A stretch of 64,000 nt of DNA from an uncultured Alistipes sp. (GCF_963931675.1 NZ_OZ007039.1:529657-593656), one strand, 5' to 3'. Shown: positions 1 through 7,748, counted from the first letter of the stretch. Notes: generated by a model not told the origin, from the letters alone. Translations and numbers: made by a program.

Positions 1-135
1 TCACTCCTGACCCCCGGGCCGGAAGAGGCCGGAAAAGGGCAAGAGAAGGGCAAGGGAGGGGCTGAAGCAGCCCTCGAGACCCCGCCACAATCCCGGAGGC
101 CGCATGGCCCGCTGTACGGTCCCCCGGAATCGCGT

Positions 136-193
136 AAAACGGACATTCCGCCTGTGAAAACCTGCAAGTTTTGCCGCCGGAACGTCCGTTTTT
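136..193. terminator. Long terminator-like hairpin upstream of the DUF3127 gene
   Basis: The arm AAAACGGAC (136-144) pairs with GTCCGTTTT (184-192). A second helix TTCCG/CGGAA stacks inside it across one mismatch, and AAAAC/GTTTT forms a small apical stem. It is flanked by A and T runs, so it could end transcription from either direction. It probably terminates a gene lying left of the window; bases 1-135 hold no supportable gene. Confidence 0.5.
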
Positions 194-207
194 GTGTAAA
201 TTAATGC

Positions 208-215
208 TATCTTTG
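208..215 (+). promoter_or_regulatory. Bacteroidota -7 element (TATCTTTG) for the DUF3127 gene
   Basis: TATCTTTG matches the Bacteroidota primary sigma-factor -7 consensus TAnnTTTG exactly. It lies about 90 bases before the start codon at 307. No well-spaced TTTG -33 box is visible, so only the -7 element is called. Confidence 0.55.
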
Positions 216-306
216 CAACGAATGGCCGCCGGAGCGCGGCGGGAAACGGGCCGCCCGCCCCGGAGACAAGCCGTTAATCGCATAGAAACCAAAACAATAC
301 ATCATT

Positions 307-666
307 ATGGAATTCGAAGGAACCGTCTACAAGATAATGCCGGTCACGAAGGGCACTTCGGCCCGAGGGGAATGGCAGCGTCAGGATGTCGTTTTCGAGA
401 TGAACGAAGGGTCGTTCACGCGCAAGATCTGCGTCACCTTCTTCAACAAGCCCGACGACGTAGCCCGACTGAAGGAGGGCGCCGCCTACCACGTCTCGGT
501 GAACATCGAGTCGCGGGAGTACAACGGCCGCTGGTACACCGATATTCGCGCCTGGCGCATTCAGCCCAAGCAGCAGGAGGCTGCAGCTCCGATACCGGAT
601 CTGCCGCCCATCGTCGAGGAGCCGGCCTATACACCCGCTCAGGAGGCCGACGACCTTCCCTTCTAA
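307..666 (+). CDS. DUF3127 family protein, probable OB-fold single-strand DNA-binding-like protein
   Basis: This 119-aa protein matches the DUF3127 family, small Bacteroidota proteins predicted to adopt an OB fold. Residues 1-85 carry the conserved core, including the GEWQRQDVVFE and RWYTDIRAWRI stretches. A proline/glutamate-rich linker follows, and the protein ends in EADDLPF. That tail closely resembles the acidic DDDIPF-type tip with which SSB recruits partner proteins. A role on single-stranded DNA at forks or repair sites is therefore inferred, not shown. The gene is monocistronic, with its own -7 element upstream and a hairpin terminator downstream. Confidence 0.8.
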   Translation: MEFEGTVYKIMPVTKGTSARGEWQRQDVVFEMNEGSFTRKICVTFFNKPDDVARLKEGAAYHVSVNIESREYNGRWYTDIRAWRIQPKQQEAAAPIPDLPPIVEEPAYTPAQEADDLPF

Positions 667-696
667 AGTCCGGAGTGGAGGGGGGGGCAACCAACC

Positions 697-735
697 CAAA
701 ACGGCAACCCGCTTTATGACGGGCTGCCGTTTTTT
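697..735 (+). terminator. Rho-independent terminator after the DUF3127 gene
   Basis: AACGGCAACCCG (700-711) pairs with CGGGCTGCCGTT (720-731) with a single mismatch, and is followed by a run of T. It sits about 30 bases past the stop codon, after a G8 run at 680-687. Confidence 0.85.
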
Positions 736-847
736 ATATCCCTGAAGCGTCCGGAGGGAGCGGGCCGGGGTTCAATCGCCACGCATCAGGGCGGAGGGAG
801 GGGGGGGGTGAGGTGAAGCAGGGAAGCCGTTGGGGTTCCTCTCCTCA

Positions 848-855
848 CAACAGAA
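848..855. repeat. Target site duplication, left copy (CAACAGAA)
   Basis: The 8-bp CAACAGAA directly abuts the left terminal inverted repeat. It is repeated exactly at 2029-2036 next to the right one, so this is the direct duplication made on insertion. Eight bp fits the 8-9 bp typical of IS256-type elements. Confidence 0.9.
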
Positions 856-881
856 GGTAATGATGCCAAAAGTGGTTGGTG
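856..881 (+). repeat. IS left terminal inverted repeat
   Basis: Twenty-six bases beginning GGTAATGATGCC are the exact reverse complement of 2003-2028. Confidence 0.95.
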
Positions 882-923
882 GTATAAAATGTAACCGACA
901 TAATATTTGGTAGTTATAAGGAT

Positions 924-967
924 AAAATAGAGATTAGTAGAAACGGGTTTCTACTAATCTCTATTTT
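924..967 (+). promoter_or_regulatory. Perfect 20-bp-stem hairpin abutting the transposase start codon
   Basis: Bases 924-943 are the exact reverse complement of 948-967, with a CGGG loop. The 3' arm ends one base before the transposase ATG at 969 and finishes in a T run, so it also looks like a terminator. In read-through transcripts from outside the element it would bury the ribosome-binding region. This is a known strategy by which some insertion sequences avoid activation by neighbouring promoters. Function here is inferred from position and perfection of the stem. Confidence 0.75.
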
Positions 968-968
968 T

Positions 969-1964
969 ATGTCAAAAAAACGAAAAATACGCTGTCCTCA
1001 TTGTGGCTTTTTAGAGACAATAAAATGGGGTACTCGTAGCGGTTGCAGCCGCTATTATTGTAAGAATTGTGGCAGCTATTTTACGGATCGTCGAGACTGG
1101 ATTTCCGATAAAAACAAGTTTATATGGTTCGCGCGTTGGGTTCGCGGTAAACAGCGTATTTGTGACCTTGCGAGTGAGAGCGGATACAGCGAACGCACCC
1201 TAAAAAGATACTTCTATCGGCTCTTGCCCCAGTGCCCTTTATGGCAGATACAGCGACGCGAGAAGGTAAATCTTCTGATCGACGGCACCTACTTCTCAAA
1301 TAAGATTTGTCTGGTTGTATATCGGGATCACAACATCAAGATGACCCTCCTCTATCGCATAACCAGGAGTGAAACGCTGCGGGATTTGAAAGCAGACCTA
1401 ACGGCTATACGCGATGTCGGCATTCAAATTGAGAGTGTCACCTGTGATGGATCTCCCAATATCATAAAAGCGGTGCGGGAAGTGTGTCCGGAGGCGATCT
1501 TGCAGCGTTGTACGGTACATGTAGCGCGAGAGATAGAGACGTGGATTACACGCAAACCACAGACCGTAGCGGCACAGGAACTCCTCGAACTGGTGCACTT
1601 GTTAAATGGAGTACAAACACATGATGAGGCACAGTTATGGATACGGGCTTTTATTGACTGGTATCGGCGACACGAACCATTTATCAATGAAAAAACCGTA
1701 GATGAGCTGTCGGGAAGATGGTGGTTTACGCATAAGATGCTGCATCGAAGTGTCTCGCATATCAAGCGTGCCATACCCGATCTGTTTTCATACACGCGAT
1801 ACCCTAATGTACCTAAATCTTCAAATTCTATTGAGTCGTTCTTCGGTCACTTGAAGGATAATTTAAGAATCCATCGTGGACTCTCGGAACAACATTTTAA
1901 GGACTTTGTAAAGTGGTATCTTTTCCTGAACAGCAATGATGGAATTATTAAGAAACGCAAATGA
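969..1964 (+). CDS. Transposase, IS256-like, variant zinc-binding type
   Basis: This 331-aa protein is a DDE-type transposase. A zinc-ribbon-like N-terminus has CPHC at 9-12 and cysteines 26, 31 and 34. It is followed by a helix-turn-helix-like region near 60-85. The likely catalytic triad is D105 (in LLIDGTYF), D160 (in VTCDGSPN) and E289 (in NSIESFFGH), with the C-x2-H signature C181/H184 after the second Asp, as in IS256/MULE-type enzymes. No frameshift or stop interrupts it, so it may be active. Start ATG 969 follows directly on a strong hairpin, and its stop codon lies inside another. Confidence 0.9.
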   Translation: MSKKRKIRCPHCGFLETIKWGTRSGCSRYYCKNCGSYFTDRRDWISDKNKFIWFARWVRGKQRICDLASESGYSERTLKRYFYRLLPQCPLWQIQRREKVNLLIDGTYFSNKICLVVYRDHNIKMTLLYRITRSETLRDLKADLTAIRDVGIQIESVTCDGSPNIIKAVREVCPEAILQRCTVHVAREIETWITRKPQTVAAQELLELVHLLNGVQTHDEAQLWIRAFIDWYRRHEPFINEKTVDELSGRWWFTHKMLHRSVSHIKRAIPDLFSYTRYPNVPKSSNSIESFFGHLKDNLRIHRGLSEQHFKDFVKWYLFLNSNDGIIKKRK

Positions 1965-1990
1965 CCAGAATCGTACAATTCTGGTCATTT
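1959..1990 (+). terminator. Hairpin overlapping the transposase stop codon
   Basis: AAATGACCAGAAT (1959-1971) pairs perfectly with ATTCTGGTCATTT (1978-1990) around a six-base loop. The TGA stop at 1962-1964 lies in the 5' arm. It probably ends the transposase transcript and, being symmetric, could block transcription entering from the right. Confidence 0.7.
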
Positions 1991-2002
1991 GATCCAATAC
2001 GA

Positions 2003-2028
2003 CACCAACCACTTTTGGCATCATTACC
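2003..2028 (-). repeat. IS right terminal inverted repeat
   Basis: It is the exact reverse complement of 856-881, ending in CATCATTACC. Confidence 0.95.
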
Positions 2029-2036
2029 CAACAGAA
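2029..2036. repeat. Target site duplication, right copy (CAACAGAA)
   Basis: Identical to 848-855. Its last three bases also form part of the outer stem of the FKBP terminator hairpin (2034-2066). Confidence 0.9.
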
Positions 2037-2066
2037 AGCCCGACGTATCGAATACGTCGGGCTTTC
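2034..2066 (-). terminator. Terminator of the minus-strand FKBP gene
   Basis: A perfect 15-bp stem (2034-2048 with 2052-2066) has a three-base loop, 37 bases past the FKBP stop. Read on the minus strand it ends in CTTTC then TGTTG. The IS inserted immediately beyond this stem. Confidence 0.75.
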
Positions 2067-2102
2067 CATGCCCCCTTCCTCACGGGAGGAGCGAAGTAGA
2101 AA

Positions 2103-3215
2103 CTATTTCGCGGGTTCTACGGCAGGCGTCTCGGCCGTTGCCGTCGAATCGGCAGGCGCCGGCTCCTCATACGGAGTCACGTCGATCAACTCGACCTCGA
2201 ACTCCAGCGCCTCGTTCGGGCCGATGTCACGACCGGCACCGCGCGGGCCGTAAGCCAGGTCGGAGGGGATCCACAGCGTGATCGTTCCGCCCTTGCCCAC
2301 GAGCTGCATACCCTCGGTCCAGCCCGGGATGACGCGGTTCAGCGGGAATTCCACAGGCTCGTCCTTGTCGTAGTCGTCCGGACGGCGCTGCTTGAGCATC
2401 TCCTGCTGCTCCTTCGTGCGGTTTGCGAATTTCGACGTATCGAAAACCTTGCCCTCACGGGTGCGGCCCGTATAGTGGACCTTCACCACGTCGCGCGGAT
2501 CCTTGGCCATCACCGTCGTATCGCCCATGTTGTTCACCTTGTAGAGCAGGCCCGATTCGGTCTTCTTCACGCCCGATTTCTTCTCGATCTTCTCCAGCCA
2601 GGCCTTCGAAGCGGCAGCGTTCTCTGCGGGGCGCTTTATCATGAAGTAGTACTGCAGGTACTGGTTCACGGCATCCTCATTCATCTTGGCGTTGTTGTCG
2701 CGGACGTTCTGCATCGCCTCGACAATCCAAACCAGCTGGATCGGCATACCGCTCTGGGCAATGTTGTAGCCGATGTCGCTGCCGAAGGCATACGACAGGT
2801 CGGTGCGCTCCTCCTCCGACTCGAACATCTCCGGATCGGCGGCCGGATACTCCACCTTCGTGGAATCACCCCCTGCAAGACGGATGCTGTCCGCCTCGGC
2901 ACGCTTCTTGGCGATGGCCTGAGCGCGCATCCCGCGCTTCGACATGAAATATTCCTGCAGCATCTTCAGCGCATCCTCGTGCGGCTGCGAAGCCTTGCCC
3001 AGGGCGCCTTCCCGGATACCCTCGTCCACGGCCTTGAAGTCGAACGGAATATCCTTCATCTCGTAGTTGATCCCGTAACCGATGTTCGCGCCCAGCGCAT
3101 ACGACAGCGAGTCGAATTTCGACAGGCTGCCCATCTGAACTCCGGTCTTGTTGCCCCCGCAGGAGGCGAGCAGTGCCGCACCCGCAAGTGCTGCAACAAA
3201 AAAGACTTTTTTCAT
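2103..3215 (-). CDS. FKBP-type peptidyl-prolyl isomerase lipoprotein (370 aa)
   Basis: This is a probable periplasmic folding factor that interconverts Xaa-Pro bonds. The chosen start gives a clear lipoprotein signal with lipobox LLASC, Cys19; a longer upstream reading frame lacks this at its N-terminus. Residues about 40-215 form an alpha-helical FKBP_N/Mip-like dimerisation region. The FKBP domain occupies roughly 235-355, with VHYTGR, VIPGWTEGMQLV and AYGPRGAG segments typical of active enzymes. A charged insertion of about 20 residues sits after the VFDTS segment. Residues after the lipid Cys are GGNK rather than acidic, favouring a periplasm-facing anchor. It has its own -7 element and lies downstream of a second, smaller FKBP gene. 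Confidence 0.9.
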   Translation of the reverse strand: MKKVFFVAALAGAALLASCGGNKTGVQMGSLSKFDSLSYALGANIGYGINYEMKDIPFDFKAVDEGIREGALGKASQPHEDALKMLQEYFMSKRGMRAQAIAKKRAEADSIRLAGGDSTKVEYPAADPEMFESEEERTDLSYAFGSDIGYNIAQSGMPIQLVWIVEAMQNVRDNNAKMNEDAVNQYLQYYFMIKRPAENAAASKAWLEKIEKKSGVKKTESGLLYKVNNMGDTTVMAKDPRDVVKVHYTGRTREGKVFDTSKFANRTKEQQEMLKQRRPDDYDKDEPVEFPLNRVIPGWTEGMQLVGKGGTITLWIPSDLAYGPRGAGRDIGPNEALEFEVELIDVTPYEEPAPADSTATAETPAVEPAK

Positions 3216-3260
3216 GATCGTTTGACTATTGTTTTGATGTTTGCCTTTGTTTCGTACGCA

Positions 3261-3268
3261 CAAAGATA
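3261..3268 (-). promoter_or_regulatory. -7 element (TATCTTTG) for the 370-aa FKBP gene
   Basis: The minus strand reads TATCTTTG, an exact TAnnTTTG match, 46 bases before the start codon. It lies between the two FKBP genes, so the downstream one can be transcribed independently. Confidence 0.6.
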
Positions 3269-3307
3269 GTAAAATATTGTATGATCGGTCGATTTTATCC
3301 ACGTAAA

Positions 3308-4003
3308 TTATCTGCGGCGGAACCGATTCGCGTATTTATCCACATCCAGCAACTCGATCTCGTAGTAAAGCGTGGCATTCGGGCCGATGCCCAGCGCCTC
3401 GTCCCCCTCGGCACCGTAGGCCATGTCGGCGGGCATCCACGCCTGGATCCTGCCCCCCGCACCGATCAGCTTCAAACTCTCCTGCACGCCGCGGTTCAGA
3501 TTCCGGAGCGCCGACCGCACCGTATCGCCCTGCTCATAGGAGGAGACGATATCCTTTCCATCGGCCGTGCGGATCACCCAGCGCAGCACCACGCTGTCCC
3601 GGTCCGACGTCGGGATCCGGTCCTGGTCCCCGACCTCCTCGACCGTGTAGGTCACGCCCGAAGAGGTCCGTGCATACGAACGGTTCGACTTCGCAATGTC
3701 GGCCAGGAACTGCTCCTCGTAGGCCCGGGCTTTCTCCGGGAGCGCGTAGTTCACGTAGCTCAGGTAGAAGGTCTCCGCCGCCTCGACCGTCATGCGCGGG
3801 TCTCCCTCGAAAATGTCCCGAATCCCCTCGCAGACCGCCGCCACGTTGAGCGTCGAATCCATACGCTGCAGGTTCAGACCCACATTCATGCCGATGACAT
3901 ACGCCACCGAATCGAGGTCGGATTTCAGTTTCACGCCGTTCGTCGACTTCTTCGAACAGCCGACGGCCAACACGGCCGCCGCAAACAAAAGAATTCGTTT
4001 CAT
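3308..4003 (-). CDS. FKBP-type peptidyl-prolyl isomerase lipoprotein (231 aa)
   Basis: A second prolyl isomerase with lipobox AVGC (Cys16) followed by SKKS, suggesting a periplasm-facing lipoprotein. The N-terminal half carries a short helical region resembling the FKBP_N segment (VAYVIGMNVGLNLQRM). The C-terminal FKBP domain contains GAGGRIQAWMPADMAYG and the closing YYEIELLDV strand. The start codon overlaps the nhaA stop by four bases (ATGA), so translation is probably coupled. It is distinct from the neighbouring 370-aa FKBP in length, which argues for an old duplication or separate recruitment. Confidence 0.88.
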   Translation of the reverse strand: MKRILLFAAAVLAVGCSKKSTNGVKLKSDLDSVAYVIGMNVGLNLQRMDSTLNVAAVCEGIRDIFEGDPRMTVEAAETFYLSYVNYALPEKARAYEEQFLADIAKSNRSYARTSSGVTYTVEEVGDQDRIPTSDRDSVVLRWVIRTADGKDIVSSYEQGDTVRSALRNLNRGVQESLKLIGAGGRIQAWMPADMAYGAEGDEALGIGPNATLYYEIELLDVDKYANRFRRR

Positions 4004-5382
4004 GCTTTTTGGTTCTTACGCGAAATGAACAGAATCAGGAGGCCTCCGAAGATTGCGGCAGCCACCGAACCCATCAGAATGGCGATCTTGCCCCGGTCGA
4101 TCAGGTCCGGATCCGTATAGGCCAGCGAATCCACGAACAGCGACATCGTGAAACCGATACCTCCCAGGCACGCCACGGCAAAGAGCATCCGCCAGTTGGC
4201 ACCCGCAGGCATCTCGGCCAGCCCCGAACGGACCGCAGCCCAGCTTGCCAGGAAAATCCCCAGCGGCTTGCCGATCAGCAGTCCGAAGAAGACGCCCATG
4301 CCCACCGATCCGATCTCCGCCGAGTAGTGGAAAATGTTGATGTACTCCAGCGAGGTGATCTCCACCCCGGCATTCGCCAGCGCGAAAATCGGCAGGATCA
4401 GGAACGTCACATACGGCGACAGGGCATTTTCAAGGCGGTAGCTCATGCCGATCGAATTCGCCGTCAGGTGGGACATCCGGCGCAGGTAAAAACGCTGCTC
4501 CTCGTTGGGGAAGGACTCCTCGTTCCCGGCCTGCAGCAGCCGCGCCTTCAGCCAGTCCATCTTGTGTGTATAGTACTCCTTGCTGTAGCGGGGCTCCATC
4601 GGGATGAGCATCGCCATGGCCACGCCCGAGATCGTCGAATGGACGCCCGAATAGTAGAACAGGCTCCAGACCACGATGGCGGGGACCAGGTAGAAGATCA
4701 TCCGCTTCTCGCCCATCCTGTTCATGAAATAGACCACCACCATGATGGCCACGGCCAGCAGCAGCAGATCCAGCTGCACCTTCCCGCCGTAGAAGAGCGC
4801 GATGACCAGAATCGCCCCCAGGTCATCCGCCACGGCCAGGGCCGTAAGGAATATTTTCAACGAAACCGGGACCCGGTCGCCGAGGATCGACATGATGCCG
4901 ATGGCAAATGCGATGTCGGTGGCCGTGGGGATTCCCCATCCGTTGGCAGCCGCCGTCCCGTAGTTGAACAGCGTGAAGATCACGGCCGGGGCCAGCATTC
5001 CGCCCGCTGCGGCCAGCACCGGAAGGATCGCCCGGCGCACGCTCGAAAGCTGTCCGTTGACGACCTCACGCTTGATTTCGAGACCCACCGTGAAGAAGAA
5101 GATCACCATCAGGCAGTCGTTGACGAACGTCTCGACGTCCATTCCGCGCGGGAAAACCCAGTCGATCAGCCCCTGCGGGGAGCGGATGATCAGCGAAAGG
5201 TCCGTTTCGAGCAGATCGTGGTAGTAGCCTTTCGTCGCTGGAAGGTTCGCCAGCAACATGGCGATAAGGACGCAGACGACCAGAACAACACCTCCCGCCC
5301 AGGGGGCCTCGATGAAGTTGCGTCCGCGAAGGCCGAGTGCGTGTCGACCGCGTACCCAACGGTACATGGAAAAGAGCCGCAT
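4000..5382 (-). CDS. nhaA: Na+/H+ antiporter NhaA
   Basis: An inner-membrane antiporter exporting Na+ in exchange for protons for pH and salt homeostasis. At 460 aa it is longer than E. coli NhaA (388 aa), largely through an extended hydrophilic loop around 285-315. The ion-binding residues are present: D156 in GIPTATDIAFAIG and the D186-D187 pair in VADDLGA. About eleven hydrophobic segments are evident. The start abuts the stop of the upstream ureohydrolase with no gap and the end overlaps the FKBP gene, so the three are probably one transcript. Confidence 0.95.
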   Translation of the reverse strand: MRLFSMYRWVRGRHALGLRGRNFIEAPWAGGVVLVVCVLIAMLLANLPATKGYYHDLLETDLSLIIRSPQGLIDWVFPRGMDVETFVNDCLMVIFFFTVGLEIKREVVNGQLSSVRRAILPVLAAAGGMLAPAVIFTLFNYGTAAANGWGIPTATDIAFAIGIMSILGDRVPVSLKIFLTALAVADDLGAILVIALFYGGKVQLDLLLLAVAIMVVVYFMNRMGEKRMIFYLVPAIVVWSLFYYSGVHSTISGVAMAMLIPMEPRYSKEYYTHKMDWLKARLLQAGNEESFPNEEQRFYLRRMSHLTANSIGMSYRLENALSPYVTFLILPIFALANAGVEITSLEYINIFHYSAEIGSVGMGVFFGLLIGKPLGIFLASWAAVRSGLAEMPAGANWRMLFAVACLGGIGFTMSLFVDSLAYTDPDLIDRGKIAILMGSVAAAIFGGLLILFISRKNQKA

Positions 5383-6435
5383 CTATTTCTGATTTTGTTG
5401 ATTATTGGATTTGAGGGTCAGGCCGCACAGCTTCCACAACATGCGGGCTCCCGCAATGGCGTCGATGCGCCCCTCCGGGGACGGAGCGACCTCCACGATA
5501 TCGAACCCTATGATCCGGCGGCCCGAACGCGCCAGCGTGTCGAGCAGCCAGATCGCCTCGTTGAATCCCAGCCCCCCGCACACCGGGGTTCCCGTATGGG
5601 GGCAGTTCTCGAGCGTCAGGCCGTCGATGTCGAAACTCACGTAGACCTCCTCCGGAAGCCGTTCGACGATCTCCCGGCACTGCGCATCCCACGTCTCGCC
5701 CCGGAACCGCCCCCCGGACAGCGACAGGTCGTCGAAGGTCTCGATTCGCTCCGACGAGGCGGCCAGCGCAGCCTCCGTGGCGCTGAAGTCCCGGACAGCG
5801 ACCTGCACCAGGCGCGTCACCTGCGGGATGTCGCGCAGCACGTTGTACATGATCGAGGCATGGGAGTATTCGAAACCCTCGTAGGCTTCGCGCAGATCGC
5901 AGTGGGCATCGATGTGCAGGATCCCGAACGAGGCGTGGCGGGCTCCCAGGGCCCGGATCAGGCCGTAGGGCGTCGAATGGTCGCCGCCGACCAGCCCCAC
6001 GATCTTCCCCGCATCGAGCCACCGGGCGGCCTGGGCCTCGATGTTGGCGTTCAGGGTCCGGCTCCCTTCGTTCACCCGGCGGACCTTCCGCACCACATGG
6101 TCGTCATCGAGGCTTCCGCCCCCTTCGAGGTGGTCGATCACCCGTTCGGCATCGCTCCGCAGGCGCTGCGAAAGCTCCAGCAGCGTATAGTCCACGTCGG
6201 CCGTGGCGATACCCCGGCGCCAGACACCCGGGGCCAGGGGATCGTGGAAATCCAGCTGCGTCGACGCCTCGATGATCGCATCCGGGGCATAGGCCGTTCC
6301 CGCCCCGTAGGAGACCGTCACGTCCCACGGCGCCGAGATCAGCACCAGTTCCGAGGTCTCGGGTTCGAACGGCAGGCCGAAATAGGTTCCGGTGGCCACA
6401 CCCACGCCATCCGGGTCGAAGGTTTTCTGTTCCAT
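5383..6435 (-). CDS. Ureohydrolase (agmatinase/arginase/formimidoylglutamase family)
   Basis: This 350-aa protein is a binuclear manganese hydrolase of the ureohydrolase fold. Metal-binding signatures are all present: GGDHS (150-154), DAHCD (176-180) and SFDIDGL near residue 268. Members hydrolyse guanidino substrates such as agmatine, arginine, guanidinobutyrate or formiminoglutamate. The substrate cannot be told from motifs alone, and no polyamine or histidine-degradation gene lies beside it. It is first in a tight minus-strand run with nhaA and an FKBP gene, and reads from a promoter divergent to pdxB. Confidence 0.88.
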   Translation of the reverse strand: MEQKTFDPDGVGVATGTYFGLPFEPETSELVLISAPWDVTVSYGAGTAYAPDAIIEASTQLDFHDPLAPGVWRRGIATADVDYTLLELSQRLRSDAERVIDHLEGGGSLDDDHVVRKVRRVNEGSRTLNANIEAQAARWLDAGKIVGLVGGDHSTPYGLIRALGARHASFGILHIDAHCDLREAYEGFEYSHASIMYNVLRDIPQVTRLVQVAVRDFSATEAALAASSERIETFDDLSLSGGRFRGETWDAQCREIVERLPEEVYVSFDIDGLTLENCPHTGTPVCGGLGFNEAIWLLDTLARSGRRIIGFDIVEVAPSPEGRIDAIAGARMLWKLCGLTLKSNNQQNQK

Positions 6436-6452
6436 AGCGAGCTTTTGAAAGA

Positions 6453-6460
6453 CAAAGGTA
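6453..6460 (-). promoter_or_regulatory. -7 element (TACCTTTG) for the ureohydrolase-nhaA-FKBP operon
   Basis: The minus strand reads TACCTTTG, 17 bases before the ureohydrolase ATG. It lies back to back with the pdxB promoter on the other strand. Confidence 0.6.
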
Positions 6461-6472
6461 CTAATTTTTACC

Positions 6473-6480
6473 TATATTTG
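6473..6480 (+). promoter_or_regulatory. -7 element (TATATTTG) for pdxB
   Basis: Exact TAnnTTTG match, 44 bases before the pdxB start; the two divergent -7 elements are only 12 bases apart. Confidence 0.6.
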
Positions 6481-6524
6481 CGCATCCGTCCGCAGATTAT
6501 AACGGCGGGATCGTTCCGAATATC

Positions 6525-7520
6525 ATGAAGATTGTAGCCGATAATGCCATTCCTTTTCTAAAAGGGGTTCTCGAACCCTTCGCCGAGGTGCGCTATCTCC
6601 CCGGGCGGGAAATCGCCCGCGACGACGTCCGCGAGGCCGATGCGCTGGTGACCCGGACCCGGACGCGCTGCGACAAGCGGCTTCTGGAGGGCTCCCGCGT
6701 GCGGATGATCGCCACGGCGACCATCGGATTCGACCACATCGACCTCGACTGGTGCTCCCGGAACGACATCGAGGTGGCCACGGCCGCCGGATGCAACGCC
6801 CGCGGCGTGCTGCAGTGGGTTGCCGCCGTGCTCGCCCGCCTCTCCCGCACCCAGGGCTGGAGGCCCGAGGAACGAACCTTGGGAATCATCGGGGTCGGAC
6901 ACGTCGGATCGCTCATCAAAAGTTATGCCGAAGCGTGGGGTTTCCGCGTTCTCTGCTGCGACCCCCCGCGCGAGGAGCGCGAGCACTGCGGGTTCCTCCC
7001 GCTCGACGCCGTGGCCCGGGAGGCCGACCTGCTCACCCTCCACACCCCGCTCGACGACTCGACCCGCCACATGGCCTGCGAGCGTCTCTTCCGGAAGATG
7101 AAGCCCGGAGCCGTCATTATCAACTCCTCGCGCGGGGAGGTCGTCGACGGAGAGGCCCTGCTCCGAAGCCCGCTGCAATGGGTGCTCGACGTCTGGGAGC
7201 ATGAACCCGCCCTCAATCCCGTGCTGCTCGACCGAGCCCTCCTCGCAACCCCCCACATCGCCGGGTACTCCCTGCAGGGGAAAGCCAATGCCACGGCCCT
7301 CGCGGTAGCGGCGCTGAGCCGCCATTTCGGGCTGCCGCTCGACGGGTGGTACCCCTCCGAAGTGACCCCCTCCGTACCGCATCCGATTTCGTGGCTGGAG
7401 CTTTGCAGAACCATTCCGGAGGTCTACGACATCGAGGCCGAAAGCCGTCGGCTGAAGGCGGACGTCTCCCGCTTCGAGGCCCTGCGCGACCACTACGAAT
7501 ACCGCCGCGAATATTTTTAG
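6525..7520 (+). CDS. pdxB: 4-phosphoerythronate dehydrogenase PdxB
   Basis: A D-2-hydroxyacid dehydrogenase (331 aa) that oxidises 4-phospho-D-erythronate in the DXP-independent-salvage-distinct, PdxA/PdxJ route to pyridoxal phosphate. The NAD-binding Rossmann motif GIIGVGHVGS lies near residue 123. NSSRGEVVDGEAL and TPHIAGYS follow, the latter carrying the catalytic His, and the substrate-domain sequence MIATATIGFDHID is typical of PdxB. The C-terminal dimerisation segment of PdxB is short here. No other pyridoxine genes adjoin it. A G9 run follows the stop at 7525-7533. Confidence 0.9.
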   Translation: MKIVADNAIPFLKGVLEPFAEVRYLPGREIARDDVREADALVTRTRTRCDKRLLEGSRVRMIATATIGFDHIDLDWCSRNDIEVATAAGCNARGVLQWVAAVLARLSRTQGWRPEERTLGIIGVGHVGSLIKSYAEAWGFRVLCCDPPREEREHCGFLPLDAVAREADLLTLHTPLDDSTRHMACERLFRKMKPGAVIINSSRGEVVDGEALLRSPLQWVLDVWEHEPALNPVLLDRALLATPHIAGYSLQGKANATALAVAALSRHFGLPLDGWYPSEVTPSVPHPISWLELCRTIPEVYDIEAESRRLKADVSRFEALRDHYEYRREYF

Positions 7521-7524
7521 AGGA

Positions 7525-7533
7525 GGGGGGGGG
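7525..7533 (+). repeat. G9 homopolymer after pdxB
   Basis: This is one of seven G8-G9 runs found only between genes in this window (680, 800, 7525, 13513, 19784, 40913 on the plus strand; C9 at 10989). The rest of 7534-7731 is rich in CCGGAA-like words and shows no gene. Confidence 0.8.
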
Positions 7534-7731
7534 CAGCCACCGAGACCGCCGCAAAGCCGGAACCACCAGAAAACCGGGTGGGTCAGCCGCCGGAACCGCA
7601 GAGGTGCCGGGATCGCAAAAACCGGAAGCGCAAAGAAGCCGAAAACACCGCGGGACGAATCTGCAGGCCCGGTCCTGCGGCAGGTCCGGACCCTCCGAAC
7701 GGCAAAAAGTACACAATTGGCTTTTTTTCAT

Positions 7732-7739
7732 TATCTTTG
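7732..7739 (+). promoter_or_regulatory. -7 element (TATCTTTG) for pyrD-cinA
   Basis: Exact TAnnTTTG match ending 10 bases before the pyrD ATG. The leader would be very short, and the match supports the downstream start at 7749 over the longer upstream frame. Confidence 0.6.
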
Positions 7740-7748
7740 CGCGCGAAT

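Larger units (their letters stand above)
856..2028 (+). mobile_element. Complete insertion sequence, IS256-like with Zn-binding transposase (1,173 bp)
   Basis: The element is bounded by perfect 26-bp terminal inverted repeats (856-881 and 2003-2028) and flanked by an exact 8-bp target duplication. It contains one full-length transposase gene. It is visibly AT-richer than the neighbouring chromosome, which suggests recent arrival from a lower-GC relative. It landed exactly at the base of the terminator hairpin serving the minus-strand FKBP gene, so no gene is disrupted. The family call rests on transposase layout and duplication length; the name of the nearest known IS was not determined. Confidence 0.92.

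Noticed and set aside
4009..6528. 839-codon plus-strand open frame opposite nhaA and the ureohydrolase
   Set aside because: It is antisense to two genes with intact family motifs, and is rich in His/Arg/Asp repeats, typical of a GC-rich shadow frame.
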